Origin: an uncultured Clostridia bacterium
Lineage (GTDB): Bacteria; Bacillota; Clostridia; Oscillospirales; Oscillospiraceae
Direction of reading: 5' to 3'
Assembly (NCBI GenBank): GCA_937907975.1
Contig: CALEQS010000048.1
Coordinates: 1 to 14,257, forward strand
Length of the DNA: 14,257 nt
Positions 1 to 7,253 of this stretch are shown piece after piece. The notes below the pieces were generated by a model. It was given only the letters and a program-made list of their open reading frames with translations. It was not told the origin of the DNA and ran no database searches. A program made the translations under genes and the position numbers. How positions within the stretch are numbered: the stretch's first letter is position 1; every line of letters begins with the position of its first letter.

Positions 1-43
1 CACTGGCCGCCTTGGCGGAGGATTCAAAAGCTAAGATCTTCAA
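1..43 (-). CDS. tsaB: TsaB, N-terminal fragment (runs off the left edge)
   Basis: Only the first 14 codons are in the window. Read from 43 downward with a TTG start they give MKILAFESSAKAAS, which matches the conserved N-terminus of TsaB/YeaZ (typically MKILAIDTSTKAASVA), the scaffold partner of TsaD in threonylcarbamoyladenosine (t6A) tRNA modification. The TTG lies inside the last codons of tsaE and overlaps its TGA stop by four bases (TTGA), the tight coupling usual for tsaE-tsaB pairs. A G-rich stretch (GGGGGTGG) lies about five bases upstream of the start. The family call rests on this short motif plus position next to tsaE, so it is good but based on little sequence. Confidence 0.8.
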   Translation of the reverse strand, partial: MKILAFESSAKAAS

Positions 44-468
44 AGTTCCACCCCCGTAATGGTGATGGTGCGGTCATCATCGCCGCACTCGTTTTTTATA
101 TCCACCCGGATGAGCTCGTTTTCCTCCAGCGCATCGGAGACGATCTCGCTCCACTCCACGGCACAGACGCCGCCCCGGGCCAGATAGTCCTCCCAGCCGA
201 TGTCATAGAGCTCGTCCGAGGAGCTCAGCCGATACATATCAAAGTGGAACAGAGGCAGGCGCCCCCCCTCATATTCGTTCACGATCGTAAAGGTGGGGCT
301 GGTCACCCGGTCGGTGATGCCCAGTCCTCGGGCAAGTCCCCGGGTAAAAGCGGTCTTGCCCGCCCCGAGGTCACCGGTGTAGGCAATCACCTCGCCGCCG
401 GTCAGTCGCGATGCCAGCTGCTCTCCCAGCGCCTCCGTCTCGGTGGCACTGTGGGTCGTAAAGGTCAT
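40..468 (-). CDS. tsaE: tRNA threonylcarbamoyladenosine biosynthesis ATPase TsaE
   Basis: A 142-residue cytoplasmic P-loop ATPase that works with TsaB and TsaD to put the t6A modification at A37 of ANN-decoding tRNAs. Visible motifs: Walker A GDLGAGKT at residues 32-39, the SPTF segment at 57-60, HFDMYRL around 75-81 (switch region), and the family's EWSE at 105-108. Length is typical for TsaE. The start is the ATG at 466-468, preceded by GGGAGGAG four bases away. A TTG further upstream (499-501) would extend the frame, but it lacks a site and would add residues with no counterpart in the family. It overlaps tsaB by four bases and is transcribed away from the SEDS gene from a promoter at 519-547. 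Confidence 0.96.
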   Translation of the reverse strand: MTFTTHSATETEALGEQLASRLTGGEVIAYTGDLGAGKTAFTRGLARGLGITDRVTSPTFTIVNEYEGGRLPLFHFDMYRLSSSDELYDIGWEDYLARGGVCAVEWSEIVSDALEENELIRVDIKNECGDDDRTITITGVEL

Positions 469-483
469 AGTGCTCCTCCCCTC

Positions 484-497
484 GCGCCCAAGGGCGC
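484..497 (-). promoter_or_regulatory. Small hairpin in the tsaE 5' leader
   Basis: In the tsaE transcript the sequence GCGCC-CUUG-GGCGC forms a 5-bp GC hairpin with a CUUG tetraloop, ending about six bases before the GGGGAGGAG ribosome site. There is no U-run, so it is not a terminator. It could stabilise the 5' end or tune access to the ribosome site; no function is demonstrated. Confidence 0.4.
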
Positions 498-518
498 ACA
501 ATCACACATTTTAAAAAT

Positions 519-547
519 ATTATAGCACAGTTTCCGCCTGTGCGCAA
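519..547 (-). promoter_or_regulatory. Sigma-A promoter for tsaE-tsaB
   Basis: On the minus strand a perfect -10 TATAAT (519-524) carries an upstream TG (extended -10, TGCTATAAT). A weak -35 TTGCGC (542-547) sits at 17 bp spacing. The predicted transcript starts near 512 and gives a leader of about 40 bases before tsaE. Confidence 0.75.
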
Positions 548-582
548 AAGTTTGCTTGATTCGGCGTGATCCGACTTTTGCG
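543..582. promoter_or_regulatory. 9-bp inverted repeat between divergent promoters (possible operator)
   Basis: CGCAAAAGT (543-551) and ACTTTTGCG (574-582) are perfect inverted copies separated by 22 bases. The left arm covers most of the tsaE -35 box and the right arm ends five bases before the -35 of the SEDS promoter. The placement would suit a dimeric regulator acting on both promoters, but a chance repeat in a short AT-rich gap cannot be excluded. Confidence 0.35.
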
Positions 583-586
583 GGCG

Positions 587-615
587 TTTACAGAGAAAGC
601 GAACCATGTTATACT
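587..615 (+). promoter_or_regulatory. Sigma-A promoter for the SEDS gene
   Basis: TTTACA (587-592), a 17-bp spacer, then TATACT (610-615): both boxes are five of six to consensus. Transcription would start near 622. That is downstream of the ATG at 606 and so supports the translation start at 660. Confidence 0.75.
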
Positions 616-659
616 TTGAAGCACTGATAATATCGTCCCCGGAGGTGAACCCATCCCCT

Positions 660-1853
660 ATGCTCGAAGGGATCAAAAACTTTTTTAAGCGGGCGGACCT
701 GCTCCTGCTCGCCCTCTGCATCGCGGCCAATACATTCGGCCTGATCCTCGTCTACTCCGCCACGCAGTTCCAGTCCACCTACCACTCCCTGCCCATGAAG
801 CAGGCCGTGGCCATGGTGATCGGCATTGTGGTGTTTGTGCTGTGCAATTATGTAGACCTTGAAATTCTGATGGAAAAATGGAAGCTGGTGTTCGTGCTCA
901 GCTCCCTGTTTATTCTGGTGCTGGTGCCATTTGGCACCGGTTATCAGGGCAACAAGAACTGGCTTCAGTTTTCGTGGCTCCCCTTTAACATCATGCCTGC
1001 GGAGATCGTCAAGCTGTTTTTCGTTCTCCTGCTGGCCAAGCAGCTGGTGCATCTTCAGAAACGGGATCGAAATGACCTGAGCAAATTCAGCTCCGTCATC
1101 CAGCTGGTGCTCCATCTGGGCTGGTTCTGCGGACTCATTTTTGTTGTGTCCGGCGATGCCGGTTCCGCACTGGTCTATGCCGCCATCTTCGCCATCATGT
1201 GCTGGGTAGCCGGACTGAAAAAGCGCTGGTTCCTCATCGGCGCCGGTGCCGCCGCAGTAGGTGGCGTGGGACTCTGGCTCTACCTGCCCGATGACAACTA
1301 CTGGATCATGCGCATCCGGGTGGTGCTGGATCACTCCCTTGACCCGATGAACAAGGGCTGGAACCAGGCCCGCTCCCTGCTGGCCATCCGCTCCGGCGGA
1401 CTGACCGGCGAAGGGTATCTCCACGGTCTGCTGACCCAGAACCCCAGCAAGAACTTTCTGCCTGAGCGCTACACCGACTTCATCTTCTCCACCTGTGCGG
1501 AGGAGTGGGGACTGCTGGGGTGCATCCTTCTGCTGGGCCTGCTGGCGGCCATCATCCTGCGGTGCATTTATGTGGGTCTGACTGCCCGGAGCGCCTTTTC
1601 CGCTCTGGCCGCCATGGGCTTCGGCGGTATGCTGATCTTTCAGGTGGGTCTGAACGTGGGAATGTGCCTTTACGTCATGCCCGTCGTCGGCATCACGCTC
1701 CCCTTTATCAGCTACGGCGGCTCCTCCCTCATCACGCTGTATGCCGCCATGGGCTTCGTCTCCGGCATCAAGATGCGCTCCCTGCCCAGCTGGCTCAGCG
1801 ATCGAACGGACATTCAACGCTCCCACCGACAGGCAGGCCTTTACCGAAATTGA
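660..1853 (+). CDS. SEDS-family peptidoglycan glycosyltransferase (FtsW/RodA/SpoVE)
   Basis: A 397-residue polytopic membrane protein of the SEDS family, the lipid II polymerases of cell elongation, division or sporulation, which normally pair with a class b PBP. Family landmarks: LILVYSAT in the first helix, GDAGSALV around residue 166 (usually PDLGTALV), LPERYTDFIF with the catalytic Asp at 273, and the C-terminal LPFISYGGSS signature. About ten membrane helices are apparent. The ATG at 660 follows GGAGGTG (641-647) with a rather long 12-base gap; an upstream in-frame ATG at 606 lies before the predicted transcription start. The C-terminal pattern looks more RodA-like than FtsW-like, but I cannot assign the subfamily. 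No PBP gene is adjacent; the gene stands alone between a divergent tsaE promoter and a terminator. Confidence 0.93.
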   Translation: MLEGIKNFFKRADLLLLALCIAANTFGLILVYSATQFQSTYHSLPMKQAVAMVIGIVVFVLCNYVDLEILMEKWKLVFVLSSLFILVLVPFGTGYQGNKNWLQFSWLPFNIMPAEIVKLFFVLLLAKQLVHLQKRDRNDLSKFSSVIQLVLHLGWFCGLIFVVSGDAGSALVYAAIFAIMCWVAGLKKRWFLIGAGAAAVGGVGLWLYLPDDNYWIMRIRVVLDHSLDPMNKGWNQARSLLAIRSGGLTGEGYLHGLLTQNPSKNFLPERYTDFIFSTCAEEWGLLGCILLLGLLAAIILRCIYVGLTARSAFSALAAMGFGGMLIFQVGLNVGMCLYVMPVVGITLPFISYGGSSLITLYAAMGFVSGIKMRSLPSWLSDRTDIQRSHRQAGLYRN

Positions 1854-1856
1854 CGA

Positions 1857-1892
1857 AAAAGCTCTGCATCTACCGAAAGATGCAGAGCTTTT
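1857..1892. terminator. Bidirectional intrinsic terminator between SEDS gene and rqcH
   Basis: A perfect 15-bp stem, AAAAGCTCTGCATCT (1857-1871) against 1878-1892, with loop ACCGAA. It is followed by a T-rich tract on the plus strand and preceded by AAAAA, which gives U-runs in both directions. It sits four bases after the SEDS stop and three bases after the rqcH stop, so it serves both convergent genes. Confidence 0.93.
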
Positions 1893-1895
1893 CTT

Positions 1896-3653
1896 TTATT
1901 TCCGCACTCTGAGCTTTTCCGCCAGCTCCCGCTCCGGGGTGACATAGGCGGTGGAATAGGTGGTATAAATCACCTTGCCCGGCTTGGCTCCGGCAGGCTT
2001 CTTCACATAGCGCACCTGGGTATAGTCCACCGGCACGTTTTTATCTTCTTTGCCCTGAGAGAACCAGGCGGCCAGCTGGGCGGCCTCGGTGAGGCTCTGA
2101 AGGTCCGGTTCTGCCCCTTCCGTCCAGAGGATGACATGGGAGCCATGGATTTCCTTTGTGTGGAACCAGATGTCGCTCCGGCCCGCCATTTTCGTGGTCA
2201 GCAGATCGTTCTGCACATTATTGCGCCCCACGGAGATGCGCAGTCCGGCAGTGGAGCGGAACTCCATCGGCTTGGACTTTGCCCGCTTCATGCCCTTCTT
2301 CGCGGCCTTCTTTGCCCGCAGATAGCCGTTGTCCTCCAGCTCCTGCCGGATCTCGATGAGGTCGCGCTCCTCCTCCGCACAGTGAATGCAGGTGAGCACA
2401 CTGTCCAGATAGTCCAGGTCAGTCTCGCCCTTGGCGATCTGTTCCGTGAGCATCTTCTCCGCCGTCTTGGCCTTATTGTAGCGCTTATAATAGCTGGCGG
2501 CGTTCTGCTGGGGCGTCAAAAGGGTATCCAGCGGGATCTTCACTTCAGCGCAGTCGGGATCATAGTAGTTCTGACAGACCAGCTCCCGCATACCCTTCTG
2601 CATAGTGTAGAGATTGGCAGTGATGAGCTCCCCGCGCAGGCGCAGCAGCTCCCGGTCCTCTGCCTCGGCCAGCTCTTTGCGCTGATTTTCCAGCTTGCGG
2701 GCGGCGCGGTTGCGCAGATTGGTCACGGCCTTGATGAGGTCACTGCCCCGCTGGCGGATGCGCTCCGCCATCTCCCGCTCGCCATAGAAACCGTCCAGCA
2801 TGGCGGAGAAGGACGCCTCCTCCCGGACAGTCATGGCGGTGCCGTACTGGGTAATGGGGCAGTAGGTAAAGTCCTTAGGCCTATCGTCCTTCAGCAGCAG
2901 CCAGGGCTTCAGATCACCCTGGCGTACGAAGTCCATCCACAGGAAGAACAGGTCGGCAAAATCCGCATCTGTCGTCTCGAACCGGCGGCCGTCCACGTCG
3001 CCGGTGAGCCGATAGGCCAGCTCCCGGCAGATGAGCGGCGAAAGGCCGGCAAAGTGATCCAGCAGGAAGTCCGCCAGCTTTTGTTCCTCCGGGGCATTTT
3101 CTAGCAGAGCGTCAAAATCAGCGCGCTCCAGCGTCAGCGGGTCGCGCTTTTCCTGTGTGGGCGGCAGATGGTAAAAGAGGCCGGGCAGGACCTGACGCTC
3201 CTGATTCATCTCCGCGTCCACCCGGCGCAGACAGTCCACCACACGGCTATCCGGCCCGGTGAGAATCAAATTGGCCCGGCGGCCCATGGCCTCCAAAATC
3301 AGGTGGCGCGGTGCACGCACGCCCAGCTCATCCAGCGTCTCCAGCTCCAGATCCACCACACGCTCCATGGGCGGCTGGGTGATGGAGAGAATGCGTGCGC
3401 CGGAGAGGTGCTTGCGCAGCAGCATACAGAACATGGGGGGCGTGACCGGGTTGTCCCGGAACACATTGGTCAGCTGGAGCCGGGGGTGGGCCGGATTCGC
3501 GGTCAGCAGCAGCTTCACCGCTCCTTCCCTGCCCCGGAGCGCGAGGATGATCTCATCCCGGGCGGGCTGATAGATCTTATCCACCCGGGCATTCACCACG
3601 CTGGGTTCCAGCTCCTGCACCACAGCGTGCAGGCATACGGCGTCAAGAGGCAT
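1896..3653 (-). CDS. rqcH: RqcH / NFACT-family ribosome quality-control protein (Rqc2 homolog)
   Basis: A 585-residue protein matching bacterial RqcH (formerly FbpA/YloA), which binds 50S subunits carrying stalled peptidyl-tRNA and recruits tRNA-Ala to add C-terminal alanine tails as a degradation signal. Order of parts: NFACT-N from residue 1 (MPLDAV; NPVTPPMFCMLLRKHL at about 68-83), a helix-hairpin-helix-like stretch near 215 (FAGLSPLICREL), a long charged coiled coil at about 310-455, and NFACT-R from about 465, with GRNNVQND (R477) and DIWFHTKEIHGSH. At the conserved Asp-Arg pair (D97/R98 in B. subtilis as I recall it) this protein has E97-R98. The start is the ATG at 3651-3653, preceded by GGAGGGGG. 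It overlaps the mrnC 3' end by 11 bases, so the two are translationally coupled. Older names as fibronectin-binding protein should not be taken literally. Confidence 0.95.
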   Translation of the reverse strand: MPLDAVCLHAVVQELEPSVVNARVDKIYQPARDEIILALRGREGAVKLLLTANPAHPRLQLTNVFRDNPVTPPMFCMLLRKHLSGARILSITQPPMERVVDLELETLDELGVRAPRHLILEAMGRRANLILTGPDSRVVDCLRRVDAEMNQERQVLPGLFYHLPPTQEKRDPLTLERADFDALLENAPEEQKLADFLLDHFAGLSPLICRELAYRLTGDVDGRRFETTDADFADLFFLWMDFVRQGDLKPWLLLKDDRPKDFTYCPITQYGTAMTVREEASFSAMLDGFYGEREMAERIRQRGSDLIKAVTNLRNRAARKLENQRKELAEAEDRELLRLRGELITANLYTMQKGMRELVCQNYYDPDCAEVKIPLDTLLTPQQNAASYYKRYNKAKTAEKMLTEQIAKGETDLDYLDSVLTCIHCAEEERDLIEIRQELEDNGYLRAKKAAKKGMKRAKSKPMEFRSTAGLRISVGRNNVQNDLLTTKMAGRSDIWFHTKEIHGSHVILWTEGAEPDLQSLTEAAQLAAWFSQGKEDKNVPVDYTQVRYVKKPAGAKPGKVIYTTYSTAYVTPERELAEKLRVRK

Positions 3654-4059
3654 GGTCGTCCCCCTCCATGATCGCTTCAAACAGCTCGTTGAGCCGCTCC
3701 CGGCGGCCATTCAGATAGAGATAGCCAAAAAGGGCCTCCAGCGCAGTAGCGTGGCTGTACTCACTGCGGCTGGCATTTTTCGGGATGTTGCCCACATGGG
3801 CGTTGCGGCCCCGGTGGGCAACGGCATTTTCGTCCGGCGTGAGCATGGGCTCAATGCGGCTGAGCGCCCGGGCCTGATAGCCCGCCCGGACCCGGGCAAC
3901 GGTCTCCCGGTGCAGGCTGCCCTTCTTGCCAAAGCCGTGGAGAATGAGCCAGGAGCGCACCATCAGCTCATAGACGCCATCCCCCAAGTGGGCAAGACCG
4001 AGGGCGCTGAGGGAAAGCTGCTCGTCCCGGGGCAGATGCAGGTCAAAATAGTTGGTCAT
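3643..4059 (-). CDS. mrnC: Mini-ribonuclease III (MrnC)
   Basis: A 138-residue RNase III catalytic domain without a dsRNA-binding domain, the enzyme that matures the 23S rRNA ends in Firmicutes. Key sequences are LAHLGDGVYEL with the metal-binding Asp at 27, the GRNA...PKN block at residues 84-95, and TALEALFGYLYL with the catalytic Glu at 108; all align with B. subtilis MrnC. The length is normal. The ATG (4057-4059) is one base after the stop of the upstream transporter gene (TGA-T-ATG), with GGAGG 12 bases before it, and the 3' end overlaps rqcH. In many Firmicutes mrnC follows cysS; here that neighbour is replaced by an EamA transporter. Confidence 0.95.
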   Translation of the reverse strand: MTNYFDLHLPRDEQLSLSALGLAHLGDGVYELMVRSWLILHGFGKKGSLHRETVARVRAGYQARALSRIEPMLTPDENAVAHRGRNAHVGNIPKNASRSEYSHATALEALFGYLYLNGRRERLNELFEAIMEGDDHAS

Positions 4060-4060
4060 A

Positions 4061-4945
4061 TCAAAGAGTATCCTCCGGTCTGGCCAGCTTCAGGTGGCCG
4101 TTATTGTACAGGAAAATGAACACCGCCGCGGCGATGATGAGGGCGTAGCCCAGAAAGCTCCAGCCATCAGGCAGCTGGCCGAACACGAGAAAGCCGATCA
4201 CGGTGGAGAAAATGATCTGCGTGTAGTCGTAGACCGACACCTCACGGCCCGCCGCGTAGGTATAGGCCTGGGTCACACCGAACTGGCCTCCGGCGGCGGC
4301 CAGACCCGCACAACAGAGCATCAGCAGCTGATAAGCGGTCATGGGGTAGTAGTCAAAGATCAGGAACGGCAGGGCGGCCAGGCAGGAGAAGCCGGAGAAG
4401 AAGGCCACGATGGTGGGGCTTTTCACGCCCCGCAGACCCAGAATGCGCACCTGGGTATAGGCAAAGCCCGCGCCGATGCCGCCCATAAGGCCCAGCAGGG
4501 ACGGGATCAAATCCATATTGGCAAAGGTGGGCTTGATGACGAACAGGCTGCCGATAAAGGCGGTCACCACCGCCAGCACCTGCCAGTGGGTGAGTTTTTC
4601 CTTCAAAATAAAGTAGGAGAACACAATGACGCAGAAGGGCGACATCTTATTCAGCATGGATGCGTCCGACTGGGCCAGATGGTCCACGGCGTAAAAGTTG
4701 CCGAAGATGCCGACAGTACCCGCAAAGGAGCGCAGAAACAGGTATTTGAAATTGCCCTTTCCGATGTGAAAGCCCTCACCGGACTTCACCAGAATGACGA
4801 TGGCGAAGATCAGAGCCACCGCATTGCGGAAAAAGGCCTTCTGGGGGGTGGGCAGGTCACCGGCCAGACGGACAAACATATTCATCAGAGAAAAACAGAA
4901 GGCAGAGGCGATGATGCACAGGATGCCTTTGGTACGACGGTTCAT
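4061..4945 (-). CDS. EamA/DMT-family transporter
   Basis: A 294-residue inner-membrane protein of the drug/metabolite transporter superfamily. Two EamA repeats are visible, at about residues 6-137 and 150-282, each with about five hydrophobic helices; the first ends in the typical ILKEKLTHWQVLAVVTAFIGSLFVIKP pattern of the family. The extreme C-terminus is short and polar. Substrates of this family range from amino acids to nucleotide metabolites, and the sequence does not settle the substrate here. The start is the ATG at 4943-4945, with GGAGG nine bases upstream. It is first in an operon with mrnC and rqcH, driven by the promoter at 4981-5008. The link to the two RNA and ribosome genes is probably only positional. 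Confidence 0.9.
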   Translation of the reverse strand: MNRRTKGILCIIASAFCFSLMNMFVRLAGDLPTPQKAFFRNAVALIFAIVILVKSGEGFHIGKGNFKYLFLRSFAGTVGIFGNFYAVDHLAQSDASMLNKMSPFCVIVFSYFILKEKLTHWQVLAVVTAFIGSLFVIKPTFANMDLIPSLLGLMGGIGAGFAYTQVRILGLRGVKSPTIVAFFSGFSCLAALPFLIFDYYPMTAYQLLMLCCAGLAAAGGQFGVTQAYTYAAGREVSVYDYTQIIFSTVIGFLVFGQLPDGWSFLGYALIIAAAVFIFLYNNGHLKLARPEDTL

Positions 4946-4980
4946 GGGAAAATGCCTCCATATTATCAGTCTGAATCTTT

Positions 4981-5008
4981 ATTTTATCACAGTATGGCAG
5001 AATTTCAA
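4981..5008 (-). promoter_or_regulatory. Promoter for the transporter-mrnC-rqcH operon
   Basis: On the minus strand, TTGAAA (5003-5008), a 16-bp spacer and TAAAAT (4981-4986) with TG one base upstream (extended -10). The predicted start near 4974 leaves a leader of about 30 bases that contains the GGAGG site. Confidence 0.7.
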
Positions 5009-5052
5009 GCGGTCTGCGCTTTCTGTTATTATCGTTTTTCGATATATTTTGC

Positions 5053-5081
5053 TTGACTTCCAATATTACATCTGATAGAGT
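5053..5081 (+). promoter_or_regulatory. Promoter for the orphan membrane-protein gene
   Basis: TTGACT (5053-5058), a 17-bp spacer and TAGAGT (5076-5081) preceded by TG one base away (extended -10). The start would fall near 5088, which makes a very short leader before AGGAGGTG at 5091-5098. Confidence 0.55.
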
Positions 5082-5104
5082 GAGGCTAGAAGGAGGTGCT
5101 GATT

Positions 5105-5704
5105 ATGAGAAAGAAAGCGATCCGCTTCTGTCAGGCGCACTGGTTTTCCGCTTCCCTGCTGGCGGCGCTGGTACTCTGTCCGCCGCTGATGGCCATACTA
5201 CGGCTGACCCACGGCGGCACTGCCGGTGAGCTGGGGCCACTGGTGCTGGGCATGGATTTTCTGCTGCTCTGGCCATTGCTGGCCGCACTTCTCACTTACC
5301 CGCTCGTGCTGACGATGATCGAGTTTTATCTGCTCGTACGAAAACCAGATGGAACACGGTACGCACAGGAGTGGATATTCGATGGACTGACACTGTTGCT
5401 GGGCAGTCTGTACACGCCTCTCTATCTGTGGTTTTATTACCCGCCGATAAACATCCGCGGGCTGCCTACGATTCTGATACTCTCATTGCTGGGCCTGATC
5501 AGCTATCTTGTACTCGCCTATACCCCACGCTCGAAGCTGACCCGGCCCGTTATAATACTATGTCTCACGGCAATGATTCTGGCCTGCGGGGCGGGCATCG
5601 CCTTTGCCGCACAGACCATCTCCAGCCCTTACGACTTCTGGGTCGCACTACTCCCGCTCAATATAGTGTTCATCACCGTCCGCACAATGCGGGCACTGAA
5701 ATAG
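5105..5704 (+). CDS. Unrecognised six-helix membrane protein
   Basis: I do not recognise this 199-residue protein. A basic N-terminus (MRKKAIRF) leads into about six hydrophobic segments at roughly residues 14-34, 44-78, 90-112, 121-140, 148-170 and 178-195. There is a Pro-rich turn (YYPPINIRG, 111-119) and almost no soluble domain, so it is likely an integral membrane protein with unknown activity. The ATG at 5105 sits six bases after a near-perfect AGGAGGTG; an in-frame GTG at 5096 lies inside that site and is rejected. It is a monocistronic plus-strand unit with its own promoter and terminator between minus-strand operons. It uses ATA, CTA and TCA codons that the neighbouring glt genes avoid, which suggests low expression or later acquisition. 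Confidence 0.85.
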   Translation: MRKKAIRFCQAHWFSASLLAALVLCPPLMAILRLTHGGTAGELGPLVLGMDFLLLWPLLAALLTYPLVLTMIEFYLLVRKPDGTRYAQEWIFDGLTLLLGSLYTPLYLWFYYPPINIRGLPTILILSLLGLISYLVLAYTPRSKLTRPVIILCLTAMILACGAGIAFAAQTISSPYDFWVALLPLNIVFITVRTMRALK

Positions 5705-5738
5705 CAAAACTGCCTGCCGTCTGGCAGGCAGTTTTGCT
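5703..5738. terminator. Bidirectional intrinsic terminator between the orphan gene and gltD
   Basis: A perfect 16-bp stem, AGCAAAACTGCCTGCC (5703-5718) against 5723-5738, with loop GTCT. It is followed by TTTATTGTTATT on the plus strand, and its own A-run becomes the U-run on the minus strand. It overlaps the stop of the plus-strand gene and lies six bases beyond the gltD stop, so it closes both units. Confidence 0.93.
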
Positions 5739-5744
5739 TTATTG

Positions 5745-7238
5745 TTATTGCAGTTCGGTATAACCCATCAGGTACTTGTCGACCTCCCGGGCGGCGCCGC
5801 GGCCCTCGGCCACGCCCCAGACCACAAGAGACTGGCCCCGGTGCATATCACCGGCGGCAAAGACCTTCTCCACATTGGTCATGTAATGACCGCTCTCAGT
5901 CTTGACGTTGCTGCGTCCGTCCAGCTCCACGCCGAAGGCTTCGGAGACGTACTTCTGGGAACCGAGGAATCCGGCGGCGATGAGCAGAATATCGCAGGGC
6001 AACTCCTCCTCGGTACCGGGGATCTCCACCATGTTGGTACGCCCGGTCTTTTCGTCCTTCTCCGGCTTCAGGTGGACGATCTTGACCGCCTTCAGATTGC
6101 CCTGTTCATCTGGAATATACTCCTTGACAGTAGTCTGATAAAGGCGGGGATCAGAGCCGAATACGGCGATGGCCTCCTCGTGGCCGTAGTCCGTCTTGCA
6201 GACGTGGGGCCACTCCGGCCACGGGTTGTCCTCTGCCCGCTTGTCGGGGGATTTGGGCATCATCTCGATGGCGGTGACGCTCTTGCAGCCGTGGCGGATG
6301 GCGGTGCCGATGCAGTCGTTGCCGGTGTCGCCGCCGCCCACGATGACCACATTTTTATCCTTGCAGGAGATGAACTTACCGTCGGTCAGGTTGGAGTCCA
6401 GCAGGCTCCTGGTGTTGGCCTTCAGGAAGTCCACGGCAAAGTAGATGCCCTTGCACTCGTCCCGACCCGGGCCGGTCAGATCACGGGGATTGGACGCGCC
6501 GCAGCAGAGCACCACCGCGTTGAACTCATCCAGCAGGGACTGAGCAGAGGTAGTATTGCCCACATCGGTGTTGGTCACGAAGGTGACCCCCTCCTCCGTC
6601 ATCAGATCCACCCGGCGCTGAACGATCTTCTTCTCCAGCTTCATGTTGGGGATGCCGTACATCAGCAGGCCGCCGATGCGGTCGGAGCGTTCAAGGACGG
6701 TGACGCTGTGGCCCCGGTGGTTAAGCTGGTCGGCCACGGCCAGGCCGGATGGGCCGCTGCCCACCACGGCGACCCGCTTGCCGGTGCGCACCTTGGGGAT
6801 GCGGGGCGTGACAAGGCCGTGGGCAAAGCCGTACTCGATGAGGAAGTACTCATTCTCCTTGACCGTGACCGGGTCCCCGTTCAGGCCGCAGGTGCAGCCC
6901 GCCTCGCAGAGGGCCGGGCAGACCCGGCTGGTGAACTCCGGGAAGTTGCTGGTCTTGAGCAGACGGCTCAGGGCGTGGGAATAATTGCCCACATAGATCA
7001 TATCATTCCACTCGGGGATCAGGTTGTGGAGCGGGCAGCCGGAGAAGCCGGCCCCGCACAGATTCATGCCCGCCTGACAGAAGGGCACGCCGCAGTCCAT
7101 GCACCGGGCCCCCTGCTTGCGCCGCTCCTCCTCGGGCAGCGGCGGATGAAATTCGTTAAAGTTCTGAATGCGTTCCAGCGGCGCGATGGCGGGATTGCCC
7201 CGGCGCTCATACTCCAGAAATCCGGTTTTCTTACCCAT
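5745..7238 (-). CDS. gltD: Glutamate synthase (NADPH) small subunit GltD
   Basis: A 497-residue subunit that takes electrons from NAD(P)H through FAD and iron-sulfur centres to GltB for making glutamate from glutamine and 2-oxoglutarate. The N-terminal ferredoxin-like part has cysteines at 46, 49, 54, 61 and 68 (CMDCGVPFC...CGAGFSGC) and at 107, 111, 115 and 117 (VCPALCEAGCTC), which can hold two [4Fe-4S] clusters. The FAD motif GSGPSG follows at 160-165 with ERSDRIGG at 183-190, then the NADPH motif GGGDTG at 301-306. The C-terminal FAD block AAGDMHRGQSLVVWGV is intact. The length is typical. The start ATG (7236-7238) follows AGGAG nine bases away, 15 bases after the gltB stop. There are no TTA, CTA or TCA codons, which points to biased, probably high expression. 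The terminator at 5703-5738 ends the operon. Confidence 0.98.
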   Translation of the reverse strand: MGKKTGFLEYERRGNPAIAPLERIQNFNEFHPPLPEEERRKQGARCMDCGVPFCQAGMNLCGAGFSGCPLHNLIPEWNDMIYVGNYSHALSRLLKTSNFPEFTSRVCPALCEAGCTCGLNGDPVTVKENEYFLIEYGFAHGLVTPRIPKVRTGKRVAVVGSGPSGLAVADQLNHRGHSVTVLERSDRIGGLLMYGIPNMKLEKKIVQRRVDLMTEEGVTFVTNTDVGNTTSAQSLLDEFNAVVLCCGASNPRDLTGPGRDECKGIYFAVDFLKANTRSLLDSNLTDGKFISCKDKNVVIVGGGDTGNDCIGTAIRHGCKSVTAIEMMPKSPDKRAEDNPWPEWPHVCKTDYGHEEAIAVFGSDPRLYQTTVKEYIPDEQGNLKAVKIVHLKPEKDEKTGRTNMVEIPGTEEELPCDILLIAAGFLGSQKYVSEAFGVELDGRSNVKTESGHYMTNVEKVFAAGDMHRGQSLVVWGVAEGRGAAREVDKYLMGYTELQ

Positions 7239-7253
7239 GACAATTCTCTCCTC

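Noticed and set aside
469..501. TTG-initiated extension of TsaE (MCALGREGRST)
   Set aside because: There is no ribosome site before it, it runs through the leader hairpin, and the ATG at 466-468 has an excellent GGGAGGAG site.
606..659. N-terminal extension of the SEDS protein from the ATG at 606
   Set aside because: The ATG overlaps the promoter's -10 region and lies before the predicted transcription start. The ATG at 660 has a GGAGGTG site and begins just before the family's first helix.
609..1826. A 405-codon minus-strand open frame opposite the SEDS gene
   Set aside because: It is antisense to a clear membrane protein in the matching codon register. The product is rich in His, Gln and Gly with no family resemblance.
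2136..3104. A 322-codon plus-strand open frame opposite rqcH
   Set aside because: It is a shadow of the rqcH codons with no ribosome site and no recognisable domain.
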